Shown: positions 8,865-17,341, numbered from the stretch's first letter. The stretch is 36,766 nucleotides of DNA from Deinococcus sp. Arct2-2 (GCF_004801315.1 NZ_SSNW01000058.1:1-36766), one strand, 5' to 3'. The notes: generated from the sequence alone by a model not told the origin. Numbers and translations: made by a program.

Positions 8865-9515
8865 TTACTGGGCCGTGAGCGGGAGGCGGAACATGACCTT
8901 CACGTCGGTTTGGGGATCGGCACCTGGAATGGCGATCCGGTGCTGGGCGAACGTGACGTTGAAGGCGGTCTTGACCTCGATCACCGAGCCGTCGGCGGCT
9001 TCAGTCAGGGTCACGGGCGAGACAAGCGGCACGGTGACGCCGTTGAGGTTGAGCGTGCCTTCGACGGTTCCTGTCAGGGTCTGGCCAGCTTGGATGCGGG
9101 AGGCGGTGTTGAGCTTCTTAAGGGTAAAGACGGCGGTGGGGTGCTGGGCGACCCCAAGAAAATTCCGGGCGTGTTCGTCGCGCAGGGCAATACCCGTATT
9201 CAGCTTGACGAGCCCCAAGGTCACGGTGCCGTGGGCCGCGTTCAGGTCGTTGGGGGAAAACGTCAACTTGGGGGTCACGCCTTCGATCTTGCCAGGCACC
9301 GGGATGCCCGTGACCCGGAAATTGAAGCTGGCTGCCCCCGAGGTGTTGGTCACAGCAATGGGCGCGGGACCCCGGCCCAGGTAGCTCTGGGCACCGAGAG
9401 CAGCGGCGGCCCCCAACAAGATCACTCCTGCCGCGGCCCACGCCAGACGGGGACGGCTCAACCGGAGGCGGGGGAAGGGGGACGGAAGCGGTGGACTGAC
9501 GGTGGAGGTTTTCAT
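8865..9515 (-). CDS. YceI-family protein with N-terminal membrane anchor
   Basis: From ATG 9515 the protein has 216 residues: a basic proline-rich start, one membrane segment (about residues 27-47), then a YceI beta-barrel of about 165 residues. Barrel features include ASFNFRVTGIPVPGKIEG, HARNFLGVAQHPTAVF and a late AFNVTFAQHRIAIPGADP. YceI proteins are lipocalin-like carriers of isoprenoid-type lipids in the envelope. An earlier in-frame ATG at 9563 exists, but AGGAG lies eight bases before 9515, and the promoter at 9563-9591 would place the upstream codon before or at the transcription start. It heads an operon with the DM13 gene, suggesting joint handling of a lipophilic redox compound; that role is inference. 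Confidence 0.9.
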   Translation of the reverse strand: MKTSTVSPPLPSPFPRLRLSRPRLAWAAAGVILLGAAAALGAQSYLGRGPAPIAVTNTSGAASFNFRVTGIPVPGKIEGVTPKLTFSPNDLNAAHGTVTLGLVKLNTGIALRDEHARNFLGVAQHPTAVFTLKKLNTASRIQAGQTLTGTVEGTLNLNGVTVPLVSPVTLTEAADGSVIEVKTAFNVTFAQHRIAIPGADPQTDVKVMFRLPLTAQ

Positions 9516-9562
9516 CTTCGGTGCTCCTGGTGAAACGGGTGGGTTGGGGATGACTTGCTTCA

Positions 9563-9591
9563 ACTGTACACTTATAAGTAACCACTGTCAA
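9563..9591 (-). promoter_or_regulatory. Strong promoter with palindromic operator, YceI-DM13 operon
   Basis: On the minus strand TTGACA (9586-9591), a 17-base spacer and TACAGT (9563-9568) make a near-consensus promoter. The spacer contains the perfect palindrome ACTTATAAGT (9570-9579), inside a wider GTTACTTATAAGTGTAC. That placement would let a dimeric repressor exclude RNA polymerase. The sequence resembles sites of MarR/HxlR-type regulators, but no such regulator gene lies in this window, so the controller is probably encoded elsewhere. Confidence 0.65.
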
Positions 9592-9624
9592 TGAGTTTAG
9601 AAAGTTATTAAAGAATGACACTGG

Positions 9625-9645
9625 CTCACCCCAAGTTGGGGTGAG
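9625..9645. repeat. Perfect 21-base inverted repeat
   Basis: CTCACCCCAA (9625-9634), one central G, then TTGGGGTGAG (9636-9645). As RNA it would form an eight-pair stem with a five-base loop. It is about 35 bases upstream of the YceI promoter and has no T-run on either side, so it may be a protein site or a relic terminator. Confidence 0.5.
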
Positions 9646-10649
9646 GATGGGCTTGGCCGGCGAGACGCTGGACAACCCTCTCGCGATTAGATCAAGGAAG
9701 AACGCGCTCTGAGGGTGGTTGACCCTCTCCTGAACGGAAGGACCATGACTTCGGGACATGGAGCAGGTCTGCCCTTGGTGGTTCCCCTCCCCTGCTGTTT
9801 CACAACACCTCTCCCACAGGTGGGAAAGGCAACCGCAAAAGCCCGAGACTCTTTTAATTCTGCACCCCATTCAGGACTTGAAACGCTGTCTTCGCAGGAC
9901 TCGGCGCTGAATGAAGCTGTTGATCAAGCCAGATAGAATTCATGCCTAACGTGGTTCAGGCGTCAGAACGGTATCAGATTGACGGTTGAGGAGATTTTAC
10001 GTCTGATGTGAAAAAAACAAGCCCCAAAGGGGGCTCCGTATCAGCAGAGTTTCACCGCTCAAATCCACCTGTGTCTGATACTGAATGTTTTCTGAATAAA
10101 ATGGTTGTTCGGCGGTTATAATTGAGCGGAAACGACCCCAGGTGACTTTGGCGCAGTGCCGCGGCCCCTTCCGATCAATGGGCCAGGGGTCGGCGTCCTC
10201 GTTCAAAGGGTCACGCTTTCCTGGGGAGGAGCCAAATTACCGAACCAGCAGGCAAGTCACGTTGAAGGAGAGTCTCCCTTGCACCCATGGAGTGCTGGCC
10301 CGATTCACACGGCGCTACCACCCTGACCCAGCGCGAAACGTATTTTACCGAGTTCAAATGGGAGGCCATAGGGCCTGCGCATCCCAACGAGAATATCGTG
10401 GGCAGGGTCTGTGCCCCTTCCAGACGTGGATCAACGCCGAGCAGCGCCACTCTCAGTGGGCGTTTCCCAGTCAAGGATGCCGCCTGCGATCAGCTCAGCG
10501 CATACGCAGCTCCAGAAAGCAGTCCGCCTCTCATGTCTGTGGGCTCCCGTCCACTGCACTCTCAATCAAGGTTAAGCCTGAGAGTCAACAGCGTTGGCGT
10601 ACACCCGTGAGGTCAGAAAAAGAATCAGGATCAAGGCAATGAGACAACA
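9646..10649. other. Kilobase gap without a convincing gene
   Basis: Several frames stay open here, including a 166-codon frame (10142-10642) and a shorter overlapping one from 10287, but neither shows steady codon bias or a family motif. A consensus TATAAT at 10117-10122 has no matching -35. The clear structural element is the minus-strand terminator at 10011-10035. The region might encode a small RNA or be a decayed gene. Confidence 0.35.
10011..10035 (-). terminator. Rho-independent terminator, orphan
   Basis: On the minus strand AGCCCC, a four-base loop, GGGGCT, then TG and seven T residues. This is a standard intrinsic terminator. No credible minus-strand protein gene ends just before it; the nearest candidate transcript would start between about 10120 and 10500, so it may close a small RNA. 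Confidence 0.7.
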
Positions 10650-11114
10650 ATGACCCGCTGCTTGCACATCGTTGTGATTGACGACAATAGTGCTGACCTG
10701 CTCTTAGCCGAAGAAGTCTTTGCCACCTTCAGCAATCAGGTGACCGTAGCGACCTATCAAAGCGGTCAAGACGATCTCAAGGCCATTCAGTCTTCGGAGG
10801 CCGTCTATCCCGATGTAGTGCTGCTGGACATCAACATGCCGCAGATGAGCGGCCTTGATGTGCTGCAAGCTCTGAAGGCCGATGAACGGTTGAAGCTTAT
10901 TTCAGTGGTCATGTTGACCACGTCGGTTGCGCCGCAAGATGTGACGCAGGCGTATTCGCTGTTTGCCTGTTCGTATATGGTCAAGGCCGCGGACTTTTCC
11001 AGCTTCGTTCAGCAAGTCGAGAGCTTTCTAAAGTTTTGGAAGATTAACCGCTTGCTGAACTGGCTGACCCCACTGTCCTTTGAAACTGGCTCAACAGCGT
11101 CTGGTTGCCTTTGA
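10650..11114 (+). CDS. Single-domain response regulator (CheY/Rcp1-like)
   Basis: A 154-residue protein consisting almost entirely of one receiver domain. Acidic residues D11/D12 (VVIDDNSADLLLAEE), phosphoacceptor D60 (DVVLLDINMPQMSG), T90 and K112 (YMVKAADF) are all present. The long spacing and the LLDINMP block resemble the Rcp1 type that works with phytochrome or hybrid kinases. The usual KP after the conserved lysine is KA here. About 30 C-terminal residues after the domain are unrelated to a DNA-binding module. There is no partner kinase in the window, so it probably receives phosphate from a kinase encoded elsewhere. No clear ribosome site precedes the ATG. Confidence 0.9.
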   Translation: MTRCLHIVVIDDNSADLLLAEEVFATFSNQVTVATYQSGQDDLKAIQSSEAVYPDVVLLDINMPQMSGLDVLQALKADERLKLISVVMLTTSVAPQDVTQAYSLFACSYMVKAADFSSFVQQVESFLKFWKINRLLNWLTPLSFETGSTASGCL

Positions 11115-11299
11115 TCATTGCACTGCTCATCCGCTTGAACTGAGCCAGCGTGCGGATACGTCAATCCGGAAAGGCGCCCCGCTGAGGTCGCCTTTAAATT
11201 CTGAGGGGCGGAGTGGAGCCCATGTTCAGGCTGCACCTCCATGAGGGCATCAGAAAGAAGCGTCTCACTGTAGGATTTCTCGCTGTTTTACCCTAGGGC

Positions 11300-11521
11300 A
11301 TGAAGGTGCTGACGCATGCCAGCGAGTGGGTGCTCGTCGAAACGGAAGGCGAGGTCATCCGGCTGGTGCGCTGTCTGGATCGGTACGTTGCCTATCCCAA
11401 CAGACAGGGCGTGCATGGGGGGGAGACGGTGCAAGTCTGGGAAGATGAACAGGGAAAGGTGATTCGCCTGAGCCGGGCCCCCACGCCTGAGGCCCTCTGG
11501 GCGGCGCAGGCGTGGGTGTGA
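11300..11521 (+). CDS. Small hypothetical protein (73 aa)
   Basis: A 73-residue acidic, soluble protein with tryptophans and valine-rich strands (EWVLVETEGEVIRLVRCLD near the start, then VQVWEDEQGKVIRLSR). Codon usage matches that of the recognised genes. TACCCT (11289-11294) lies five bases before the ATG, suggesting a leaderless message; no Shine-Dalgarno is seen. It probably folds as a small beta structure. I do not recognise the family. It stands alone between the response regulator and the FMN reductase. Confidence 0.55.
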   Translation: MKVLTHASEWVLVETEGEVIRLVRCLDRYVAYPNRQGVHGGETVQVWEDEQGKVIRLSRAPTPEALWAAQAWV

Positions 11522-11642
11522 GAGATGACGCTCGCCGCACCGCCCGGATGAATCTTTACTTCCAGTGGCAGACCTCACCTTGCGGGTTAAGTCGGCCATA
11601 TCTGTTGTTTAACCTTAAGGGCGAGGTGCTAGGCACAGGGGC

Positions 11643-11849
11643 ATGAACCAGCCGGGCTTAAGTTTACCTCTCCAGAGATTTTCGCTGGCTCAGACGAGCG
11701 CCGAGAACCTGGACACGCTCATTTCAGTGTCCCTGAATGATCATTTTCAAGCCGCTGCATGCAGCGGCCTATTGACCCGGTCACGGGAAGCACATCAGAA
11801 CGGCAGGAGCCGCGAACTGATGACCAACGTGGTATACCGCTGGGCGTAG
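11643..11849 (+). CDS. Doubtful small protein (68 aa)
   Basis: A 68-codon frame beginning MNQPGLSLPLQRF and ending before the FMN reductase gene. Codon use is mixed and the middle coincides with a perfect 18-base palindrome (11751-11768, GCCGCTGCATGCAGCGGC), which may be a regulatory element instead. No family is recognised. Confidence 0.22.
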   Translation: MNQPGLSLPLQRFSLAQTSAENLDTLISVSLNDHFQAAACSGLLTRSREAHQNGRSRELMTNVVYRWA

Positions 11850-11895
11850 AGGTCGGGCGGGCTGTGCGAAACGCGCCGCCTGGAGGATGGACTGC

Positions 11896-12456
11896 ATGAC
11901 CAAACCGCTTCAAGTGCTCCTCATCTCCGGCAGCGTGCGTGCGGCCTCCACGAATACTGCGGTACTCACGACTGTGCAGCACATCGCTCCAGAAGGGGTA
12001 CGAGCAGTGATGTATACAGGGTTGGCGCGCCTCCCGCATTTCAATCCCGATGATGACCGAGACCCCCTGCATCCAGAGGTGGCAGCCCTGCGCACCCACA
12101 TCAAAGCCGCGGACGCGCTGTTGTTTTCAACGCCCGAGTACGCCGGCAGTTTGCCTGGATCGTTCAAGAACCTGTTGGACTGGAGTATTGGAGGCGGGGA
12201 AATGAACGGTCAGCCGGTCGCTTGGATCAATGCGGCGGGATGCGGCGCGCCGACAGGGGCCGTGGACGCCCATGCAACCTTACTCAAGGTGCTGAGCTAT
12301 ACCGGGTCAGTCGTCGTCGAAGGCGCGTGCATGCGGCTTCCCGTGGAGCGCCGCATGGTGGGGAATCAGGACACCATCACTGATCCTGCGGTTCGGACTC
12401 AACTCATGGTGGTGATCGAACAACTAGCACGCCATCTGCGAGCAGCGTCGTCTTAG
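11896..12456 (+). CDS. NADPH-dependent FMN reductase family protein
   Basis: A 186-residue flavodoxin-like reductase that would transfer electrons from NAD(P)H through bound FMN to quinones, chromate, azo compounds or similar acceptors. The phosphate-binding loop reads LLISGSVRAASTNTA near residues 8-22. The second flavin motif is STPEYAGSLPGSFKNLLDW near 78-96, and a conserved glycine-rich AGCGAPTGA follows. The ATG at 11896 is preferred because GGAGG lies nine bases upstream; an in-frame ATG at 11887 directly abuts that site. A close but frameshifted paralogue lies at 25962-26515 on the other strand, so this is the functional copy of a duplicated gene. Confidence 0.93.
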   Translation: MTKPLQVLLISGSVRAASTNTAVLTTVQHIAPEGVRAVMYTGLARLPHFNPDDDRDPLHPEVAALRTHIKAADALLFSTPEYAGSLPGSFKNLLDWSIGGGEMNGQPVAWINAAGCGAPTGAVDAHATLLKVLSYTGSVVVEGACMRLPVERRMVGNQDTITDPAVRTQLMVVIEQLARHLRAASS

Positions 12457-13372
12457 AACGACAGCTGCGGTTATTCAGGTTTGTCCGGATCCGTTGATTT
12501 CGCCCTTACTCAAGAATCACAACAAGCCCCGTGTGCCCTCGCAGATCTAGGGCCAGTGCAGCTGTAGAGCTGGCAGCCTTGGTGGCCTACTGAACAAGGG
12601 GGGGACAGCTGAAAGGCTCCTGGCCACATCTGGGCCCCTGGTGGGTGAACGTTTTCTTCCGGAGCAGACGGCCTGTCGCCCGTCGCGGTCAGTTGGATGT
12701 CAATGCGAGCTGCTTTTGAGTAGTCGAAAGTTACGCAGTTGCTGCAGTTGATCTCAACTTGCTGCCAGCTGATGACCGGTAGCCAAGTGTTAAAACCTCA
12801 CCAGACTGGTTGATCCGATTGGTCTTGGTACATCAGGTTCGGCTGGTGGGCACCACCCCGACCGTCCGGCCGCAAGTGACAAGTGATTGTGCCGCTGAAG
12901 GTGCTCACGGCTGGGGGCGCCTTGCTGTTGCCGCTTGTGCCTATGCCCATTTCAGGCCTGGTAATCGGCCTGATTGGACTGCGTTTGATTCATATAGTCT
13001 TGGGCGTTCGGGGATGGTTCGCCAGTGAAAACGTCGGCCGTCAAGATGTCCATTGACTGGAAGGAAATGGTCGGCGAGGGGTTCCCGCTCAATACAACCA
13101 TCACGGCCACATTACGGTTTCGGGTTGAGGCCACTGACTTCGAGAGGCAAGTGCATTTCCTTTGCCCATCCAGCCCGTGGTGGCTCTTCCGCAAGGTGGA
13201 TCCCACCTGAGCAAGGATGCGCCTGCAACTGATCTGCACTTCCGTGAATTGCGTCGTTTCACGACGTCTCCTCGCCCTCAAGCTGAATAAATCACTGCTG
13301 AGATGGCGAGCATTGGTCTCTATTTCGCCCGTCCAGTTTTTTGGTGGCACTCCAAGGGGCGCCGTTCCCCTT
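12457..13372. other. Low-coding stretch after the FMN reductase
   Basis: The first 420 bases show stops in all frames and no motif. From 12883 to 13210 two short overlapping plus-strand frames look protein-like. The first is hydrophobic (GLVIGLIGLRLIHIVLGVRG, about 12955-13014) and the second soluble. They may be the two halves of one small gene broken by a frameshift near 13020-13060. No terminator or insertion-sequence end is visible. Confidence 0.35.
13025..13210 (+). CDS. Possible small protein or gene remnant (61 aa)
   Basis: A GTG-started 61-codon frame with good third-position GC (MKTSAVKMSIDWKEMVGEGF at the start). It overlaps the end of a hydrophobic 57-codon frame (12883-13056). 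A combined reading would give a membrane segment followed by a soluble tail, suggesting a broken small membrane protein. No ribosome site or family match is apparent. Confidence 0.28.
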   Translation: MKTSAVKMSIDWKEMVGEGFPLNTTITATLRFRVEATDFERQVHFLCPSSPWWLFRKVDPT

Positions 13373-14331
13373 TCATGGGATCTGCTGTGTTTGACTTGAT
13401 CTTCGAGACCGCTCCTCCTTCGCCTCTGTATTTGCGTGATCCCGAATCAGCTGCTGCGTGACCTGAACAAACAGCGGCACGGCTGCCTTGTCTGTCCCCC
13501 GCTTCCAGGCCACCACCAGCTCCATTTGCGGCGTCGGTTCGCAAATCCGCCGAAACGCGACCCGCTCTCTGGACGCGCGTGCCAAAGGCCCGTAGACAAA
13601 TGTGACCACCGCGAGGGAGGCCACAAGCCGCGCGTTGGTGCTGTGCGAGTACATCACGCTGCCTTGCCTTCCATCGTCAGCACCTGCGGGACGAAGCCCG
13701 CTTGGCGGCAGCAGGACAACACGTAGTCATGAAACCGCGCACTCAGCGTCCGTGAAGGCAGCAGCAACCGTTCGTTCCGCAGGTCAATCAGCCGCAGTTC
13801 CGCCTGCGCTGTTAACGGATGGTCTTCCGGCAGCATCGCCCAAACTTCCTCTGTCACGAAGGGCAGGTACTCGATCTCAGGTTGATGGTGGGGGGTGCGC
13901 ACAAAGCCGATGTCCAGTTCGTTGGCCAACAACTTGGTGAGCTGCTGATCACTGAACAGTTCATGCTGCTCAACCCCCAACGTTGGAAACAGGTCTGCAA
14001 ACTTCGCCAACACTTCTGGAATCAGCCCATAGGTGGCGTACTGAGGAAAGCCCACGCGCAGCTTGGCCTGACCCGCAGCACTGAGCAGTTCCGAAGTGGC
14101 GAGTTCGAGTTCCGTCAACACATTTTGGGCGTGCTGGAGGAAGGCCCGGCCAGCGTCGGTGAGCGTGACCACCCGACTCGTCCGGTCCAGCAGACGTGTT
14201 CCCAGTTCACCTTCCAATTGCTGAATGACCCGGGAAAAGGCGGGTTGAGAGAGGAAGACCCGGGCGGCCGCCCGAGTAAAGTTGCGTTCTTCTGCCACCG
14301 CCACAAACGCCCGAACATGACGCAGCTCCAT
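13373..14331 (-). pseudogene. LysR family regulator, frameshifted
   Basis: The N-terminal part from ATG 14331 (MELRHVRAFVAVAEERNFTR) has an intact LysR helix-turn-helix over residues 1-60 and most of the substrate-binding domain. That frame ends at a TGA near 13654, just after QVLTMEGKAA. The missing C-terminal lobe continues at once in another frame (LVASLAVVTFVYGPLARAS near 13630, then ERVAFRRI and MELVVAWKRG) down to 13373. The two pieces align to successive parts of a normal LysR protein of about 300 residues, so one net frameshift has split the gene. The join is also a few codons longer than expected. It faces the tandem SnoaL-like gene at 14763 and probably once regulated it. A sequencing error is the main alternative. 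Confidence 0.85.
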
Positions 14332-14412
14332 GCCGTGTTGTAGCATCCATACCTTCAGTGCATGGTCAGGTCTTCAAAAAAGTATTGGACGCTCCCGGAG
14401 TGCCTCAGCGAT

Positions 14413-14431
14413 ACTGTGAGGGTCTCACAGT
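14413..14431. promoter_or_regulatory. Perfect dyad between LysR and SnoaL-like genes
   Basis: ACTGTGAG (14413-14420), GGT, CTCACAGT (14424-14431): a perfect eight-base inverted repeat with a three-base centre. It lies 82 bases upstream of the LysR start, in the divergent intergenic region, where LysR regulators normally bind. Since the LysR gene is broken, the site may be orphaned. Confidence 0.5.
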
Positions 14432-14762
14432 GCACAACCTGTTAGAACGATTTCTCTTTGGCCGATGATAGACGAGGGCGTCTCGCTGACGAGCGCTCTA
14501 CCACGGATGACCAGCACGCCTAAACTGCCGTTCACAGCCCTTCTGTTCGGCGCCTGCACACCCCAAGCTTGAGCACATGGAACAGTGACAGTCCGTTGAC
14601 CACGAGTGCACGCTGACCTGAGACTGACCACTCGGCCATCTCGACGAACCGTGGAGTGATGCAGAGAAGTAGGACACGGGGAGCAACGTCTGGTCTCAGG
14701 GCTGAAGCTTTGGCCTGTATGTCCTGTGGGCAGAACAACTTCACTCTTCTGGAGGTTTTCCT
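14432..14762. other. Leader region of the tandem SnoaL-like gene
   Basis: No gene is supported here. TTCACTCTTCTGGAGGTTTTCCT just before 14763 includes GGAGG at six bases from the start codon. No clear -35/-10 pair was found, and the region carries no strong hairpin. Confidence 0.4.
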
Positions 14763-15653
14763 ATGACTGCAGCTGAATCCGAAACGGGCCGAACCTTCTC
14801 GCCTCACGTTCAGCAGATCCACACCTACCTGGAGGCGGCCACGCGTCAGGACCTGGCCACTGCCGCCGATGTCTTCGCTCCGACCCTGATCTACCGCGTG
14901 CCTGGACAGAATGTGTTGTCCGGTGAGACGACAGGTCAGCAGGCGGCGTTGACCTCCTTTGGCCAGATCATGGAGCTGACGCAGGGCACCTACCGGGTGC
15001 GGCAGGTTCAGGATTATCTGGAAGATGCTGACCATGTCCTGATGCTGGCTGCTGAGCAGGCCAGCATCGACGGTCAGGAACACCGTTGGGATCGCCTGAT
15101 CCTCTTTACTTTTCAGGACGACAAGATTGAGCAAGTAGAGCTGTTTGAAGATGATCAACTGGTTCTGGATACGTTCTTGGGCCGGACAGACCGGGCCGTA
15201 GGCGCCGCGGCACAGGGAGAGGCCTGGACGCCTGGCCCGCCGGAGATGTCCGGCCAAGTGGATGATCCGCGCGTGCAGGCGATCATGGCGTATCAGCTCA
15301 ACGTGGCACGGGGTGACCTGGACGCGGCCCGCACCATCTTCGATCCCAACGTGGAGTACTACGTCTCGGGCCAGAATGTGCTCGCAGGGGAGTACCGTGG
15401 CCCAGATCAGGTGATGGGCTATTTCGCCCGATTGGGTGCGCTGACGGACGGCACGTACGGCATCTCCCGCATGCGGTGGCTGACCAGTTCCCAACGCGTG
15501 GCCCTGGTGACCCGGAACCACGCGGCCCGTCAGGGAAGGCAGCTGTCGTGGGATGAAGTCATTGTGTTCCTGTTCCAAGACGGGAAAAAGCGCCGCATTG
15601 ACCTGTTTTCTGGAGATCAGTACGGCGTCGACGTTTTGTTCGGGAACACCTAG
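14763..15653 (+). CDS. Tandem SnoaL/NTF2-like domain protein
   Basis: A 296-residue protein made of two NTF2-like (SnoaL-type) domains, about residues 12-145 and 165-293. The duplication is visible directly: GQNVLSGE and GQNVLAGE, QGTYRVRQV and DGTYGISRM, and paired VFAPTLIYRV / IFDPNVEYYV segments. SnoaL-like folds are cone-shaped pockets that bind or isomerise small hydrophobic ligands. Single-domain versions are usual, so the fused tandem copy may act as its own dimer. GGAGG lies six bases before the ATG. There is no signal peptide, so it is cytoplasmic. It is divergent from a broken LysR gene that probably was its regulator. Confidence 0.85.
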   Translation: MTAAESETGRTFSPHVQQIHTYLEAATRQDLATAADVFAPTLIYRVPGQNVLSGETTGQQAALTSFGQIMELTQGTYRVRQVQDYLEDADHVLMLAAEQASIDGQEHRWDRLILFTFQDDKIEQVELFEDDQLVLDTFLGRTDRAVGAAAQGEAWTPGPPEMSGQVDDPRVQAIMAYQLNVARGDLDAARTIFDPNVEYYVSGQNVLAGEYRGPDQVMGYFARLGALTDGTYGISRMRWLTSSQRVALVTRNHAARQGRQLSWDEVIVFLFQDGKKRRIDLFSGDQYGVDVLFGNT

Positions 15654-15735
15654 ACACAGGCGTGGAAGCGGCCGTCTTCCAGCAGCACGCCGTTTGAGTC
15701 GCCGTTAAACCCGTACACTGTTCCGCCAAACGACC
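15650..15735 (-). pseudogene. Possible C-terminal fragment of a lost gene
   Basis: On the minus strand a short stretch reads GTVYGFNGDSNGVLLEDGRF and stops at 15650-15652. This resembles a small beta-barrel motif (GxVxGFNxxxxGxxLLxDG) found in uncharacterised bacterial proteins. Nothing upstream of it on that strand looks like the rest of a gene. It overlaps the stop codon of the SnoaL-like gene. It is probably a relic, if not chance. Confidence 0.25.
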
Positions 15736-15783
15736 CTGGGGAGTAGGGTGCGAAACACGCGGGCACTCACGAGGAGAACAGGC

Positions 15784-16170
15784 ATGAGCAACGCCAGCAG
15801 CCGAATTCAATCGTCGGGCTTGCCGCGCACCGCTGCTGGCCATCCACGCTGGGTGTGGCTGGCCCTGACCGGCATCGGCGTCCATCAGCTTCAGAGTCTG
15901 TTGGACGCCCCTGAAGAACGCACTTTCCGAACGGTGAATCTCGGACTGATCGTCTGGTTGGCGGCTGGAAGTCCCCCGCTGCCACCGGCCTCTCGAGGGG
16001 CGGTCTGGACTCTTCTCAGTCTTCCGCCACTGTTGGGTGCCGTCTTCGGACATCTGCTCCCCATCGCACGGGGCGAACCGGTGCCGCTGTCCAGTGAAAC
16101 CGCGCCGCTGAATGTTGCCGGAGCGGCGCTGCTGTTGGTGCTCGGGATTGCGTTGCTCAGGGATGCGTGA
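15784..16170 (+). CDS. Hypothetical small membrane protein
   Basis: From ATG 15784 a 128-residue protein with probable membrane segments near residues 18-33, 50-66, 72-92 and 106-124. GAGGAG lies eight bases before this ATG, and an earlier in-frame ATG at 15748 lacks such a site. Codon usage is normal. No family is recognised. It is followed in the same direction by another membrane gene at 16297 that carries an internal stop, and the two may have formed an operon. Confidence 0.65.
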   Translation: MSNASSRIQSSGLPRTAAGHPRWVWLALTGIGVHQLQSLLDAPEERTFRTVNLGLIVWLAAGSPPLPPASRGAVWTLLSLPPLLGAVFGHLLPIARGEPVPLSSETAPLNVAGAALLLVLGIALLRDA

Positions 16171-16296
16171 GCGTGGAGAGTGTTGGAACGGCGCAGAGGC
16201 TCCTGCACTTCTGGAGGAGCCCTCGCCATCCAGAATAGGTCAACATGTGGGGCCGTGCCTGGGACATCAGCATCCCGGAGTCCGCAGGGAAGCCAC

Positions 16297-16959
16297 ATGA
16301 CTGAAGGGACGACTCTGCCTCTCCCACAGGCCTTGACGGTGGTGACCACGGAGCACTGTGCGCTGCAGGGGGCGCGCAGTGCGACAATCGCTGATTCGTC
16401 GAGCCGTGCAGCGTTGTTTCTCAGCAGCGTGTCCGGCACGCTGCTGGCACTGTCGCTGCTTTCCACCGCTATGGGGCTAGGACGGGCGTTCCTCGGTGCC
16501 GTGCTCGCCGCCGCCCTCCCACTAATCTTTCTCGGCGTCGCAACCTTCGTCCGCGTCCTTTAACCCAGATTCGAGGACGCTGTGTACGCCCGTGGAATCA
16601 ACCGGTTGCGTCATTTCTATCTTCAGCACGCTCCGGAATTGGCTCCTGACTTCATCCAGACGGATCATGACGACCTGGCAGGGATGTTGGTCAATGCCGG
16701 GGTGGTTCGGCAAGGCAGTCAACAGGCCTGGTTCACCACGGCGGGGGCCATCGGGGTCATCACCAGCGTCCTCATCGGCTGGTGTGCCGCCGGCGTATTG
16801 GCTGTGCTGCCGCTTCCCCCGTGGCTGCTGATCGCGGGCGGTGGACTGGCTTTCGGCCTTGCGGCACTGAGCTTTTTATCCGTTCAACGGCGCGCCTGGA
16901 GGGAGCAGGAGAGCCGACTTCCGGCGCAGTTTCCAACGTTCACGAGGAACACAAAGTAG
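16297..16959 (+). pseudogene. Membrane protein gene interrupted by an in-frame TAA
   Basis: Two consecutive reading stretches in the same frame, 16297-16563 and 16564-16959, are separated only by TAA at 16561-16563. The first encodes a soluble N-terminus then two membrane segments ending ATFVRVL. After the stop the frame continues RFEDAVYARGINRLRHFYLQ, a helical linker, and two more membrane segments (about 16735-16890). I recall this architecture from uncharacterised proteins of about 200 residues in which the LATFVR...NRLRxxY region is continuous. A single change such as CAA to TAA would explain it. A GTG at 16582 could restart translation as a separate protein. A strong hairpin follows at 17004-17040. 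Confidence 0.7.
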
Positions 16960-17003
16960 GGGACGTTGTTCCGGAGAACGCCGGGAGGGCGGGTCGTCCA
17001 GGA

Positions 17004-17040
17004 TCCACCTCTTCTGGGCATTCAGTCCAGAAGAGGTGGA
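17004..17040. terminator. 14-base-pair hairpin between convergent genes
   Basis: TCCACCTCTTCTGG (17004-17017) pairs perfectly with CCAGAAGAGGTGGA (17027-17040) around a nine-base loop. It lies 45 bases after the membrane gene and between convergent units. No T-run follows, so termination would need help; it may also be a transcript-end stabiliser. Confidence 0.55.
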
Positions 17041-17341
17041 AGCGGTGCAGGTGACCGGAGCGCCATACCACTCACGTCGATTTTTCTAACAGTATGCCTG
17101 TCATTGATCCCCTAAAAAATGGGGATTTGCTGTCTCCGTCAAGAGGTCTGCCCTATCAAACGCGGGACGCACCAACAGAAAGCCTCACACGTCCAACGCT
17201 TCAGAGGCTTCGTCATGTTGACCGTCCCCTTTGCCTCACCCTCGTTGCGCAGCAAGGTGTCCTGGCCATCCTCAGCAGTTGAGCTAAGCTGAACGGTAGT
17301 CTGGAGTTGACGGCCTGCCGATGAGCGCTCCAATACCCGGT

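Noticed and set aside
8499..9533. A 344-codon plus-strand frame across the YceI and DM13 genes
   Set aside because: It is antisense to two recognised families with ribosome sites and a promoter; the composition is glycine/arginine-rich shadow coding.
10142..10642. A 166-codon plus-strand frame ending just before the response regulator
   Set aside because: A TATAAT lies upstream, but codon bias is weak, a competing frame is equally good, and no motif is visible.
14532..15578. A 348-codon open frame on the minus strand opposite the tandem SnoaL-like gene
   Set aside because: It is the antisense shadow of a gene with clear domain repeats and a good ribosome site; its residues show no family motif.
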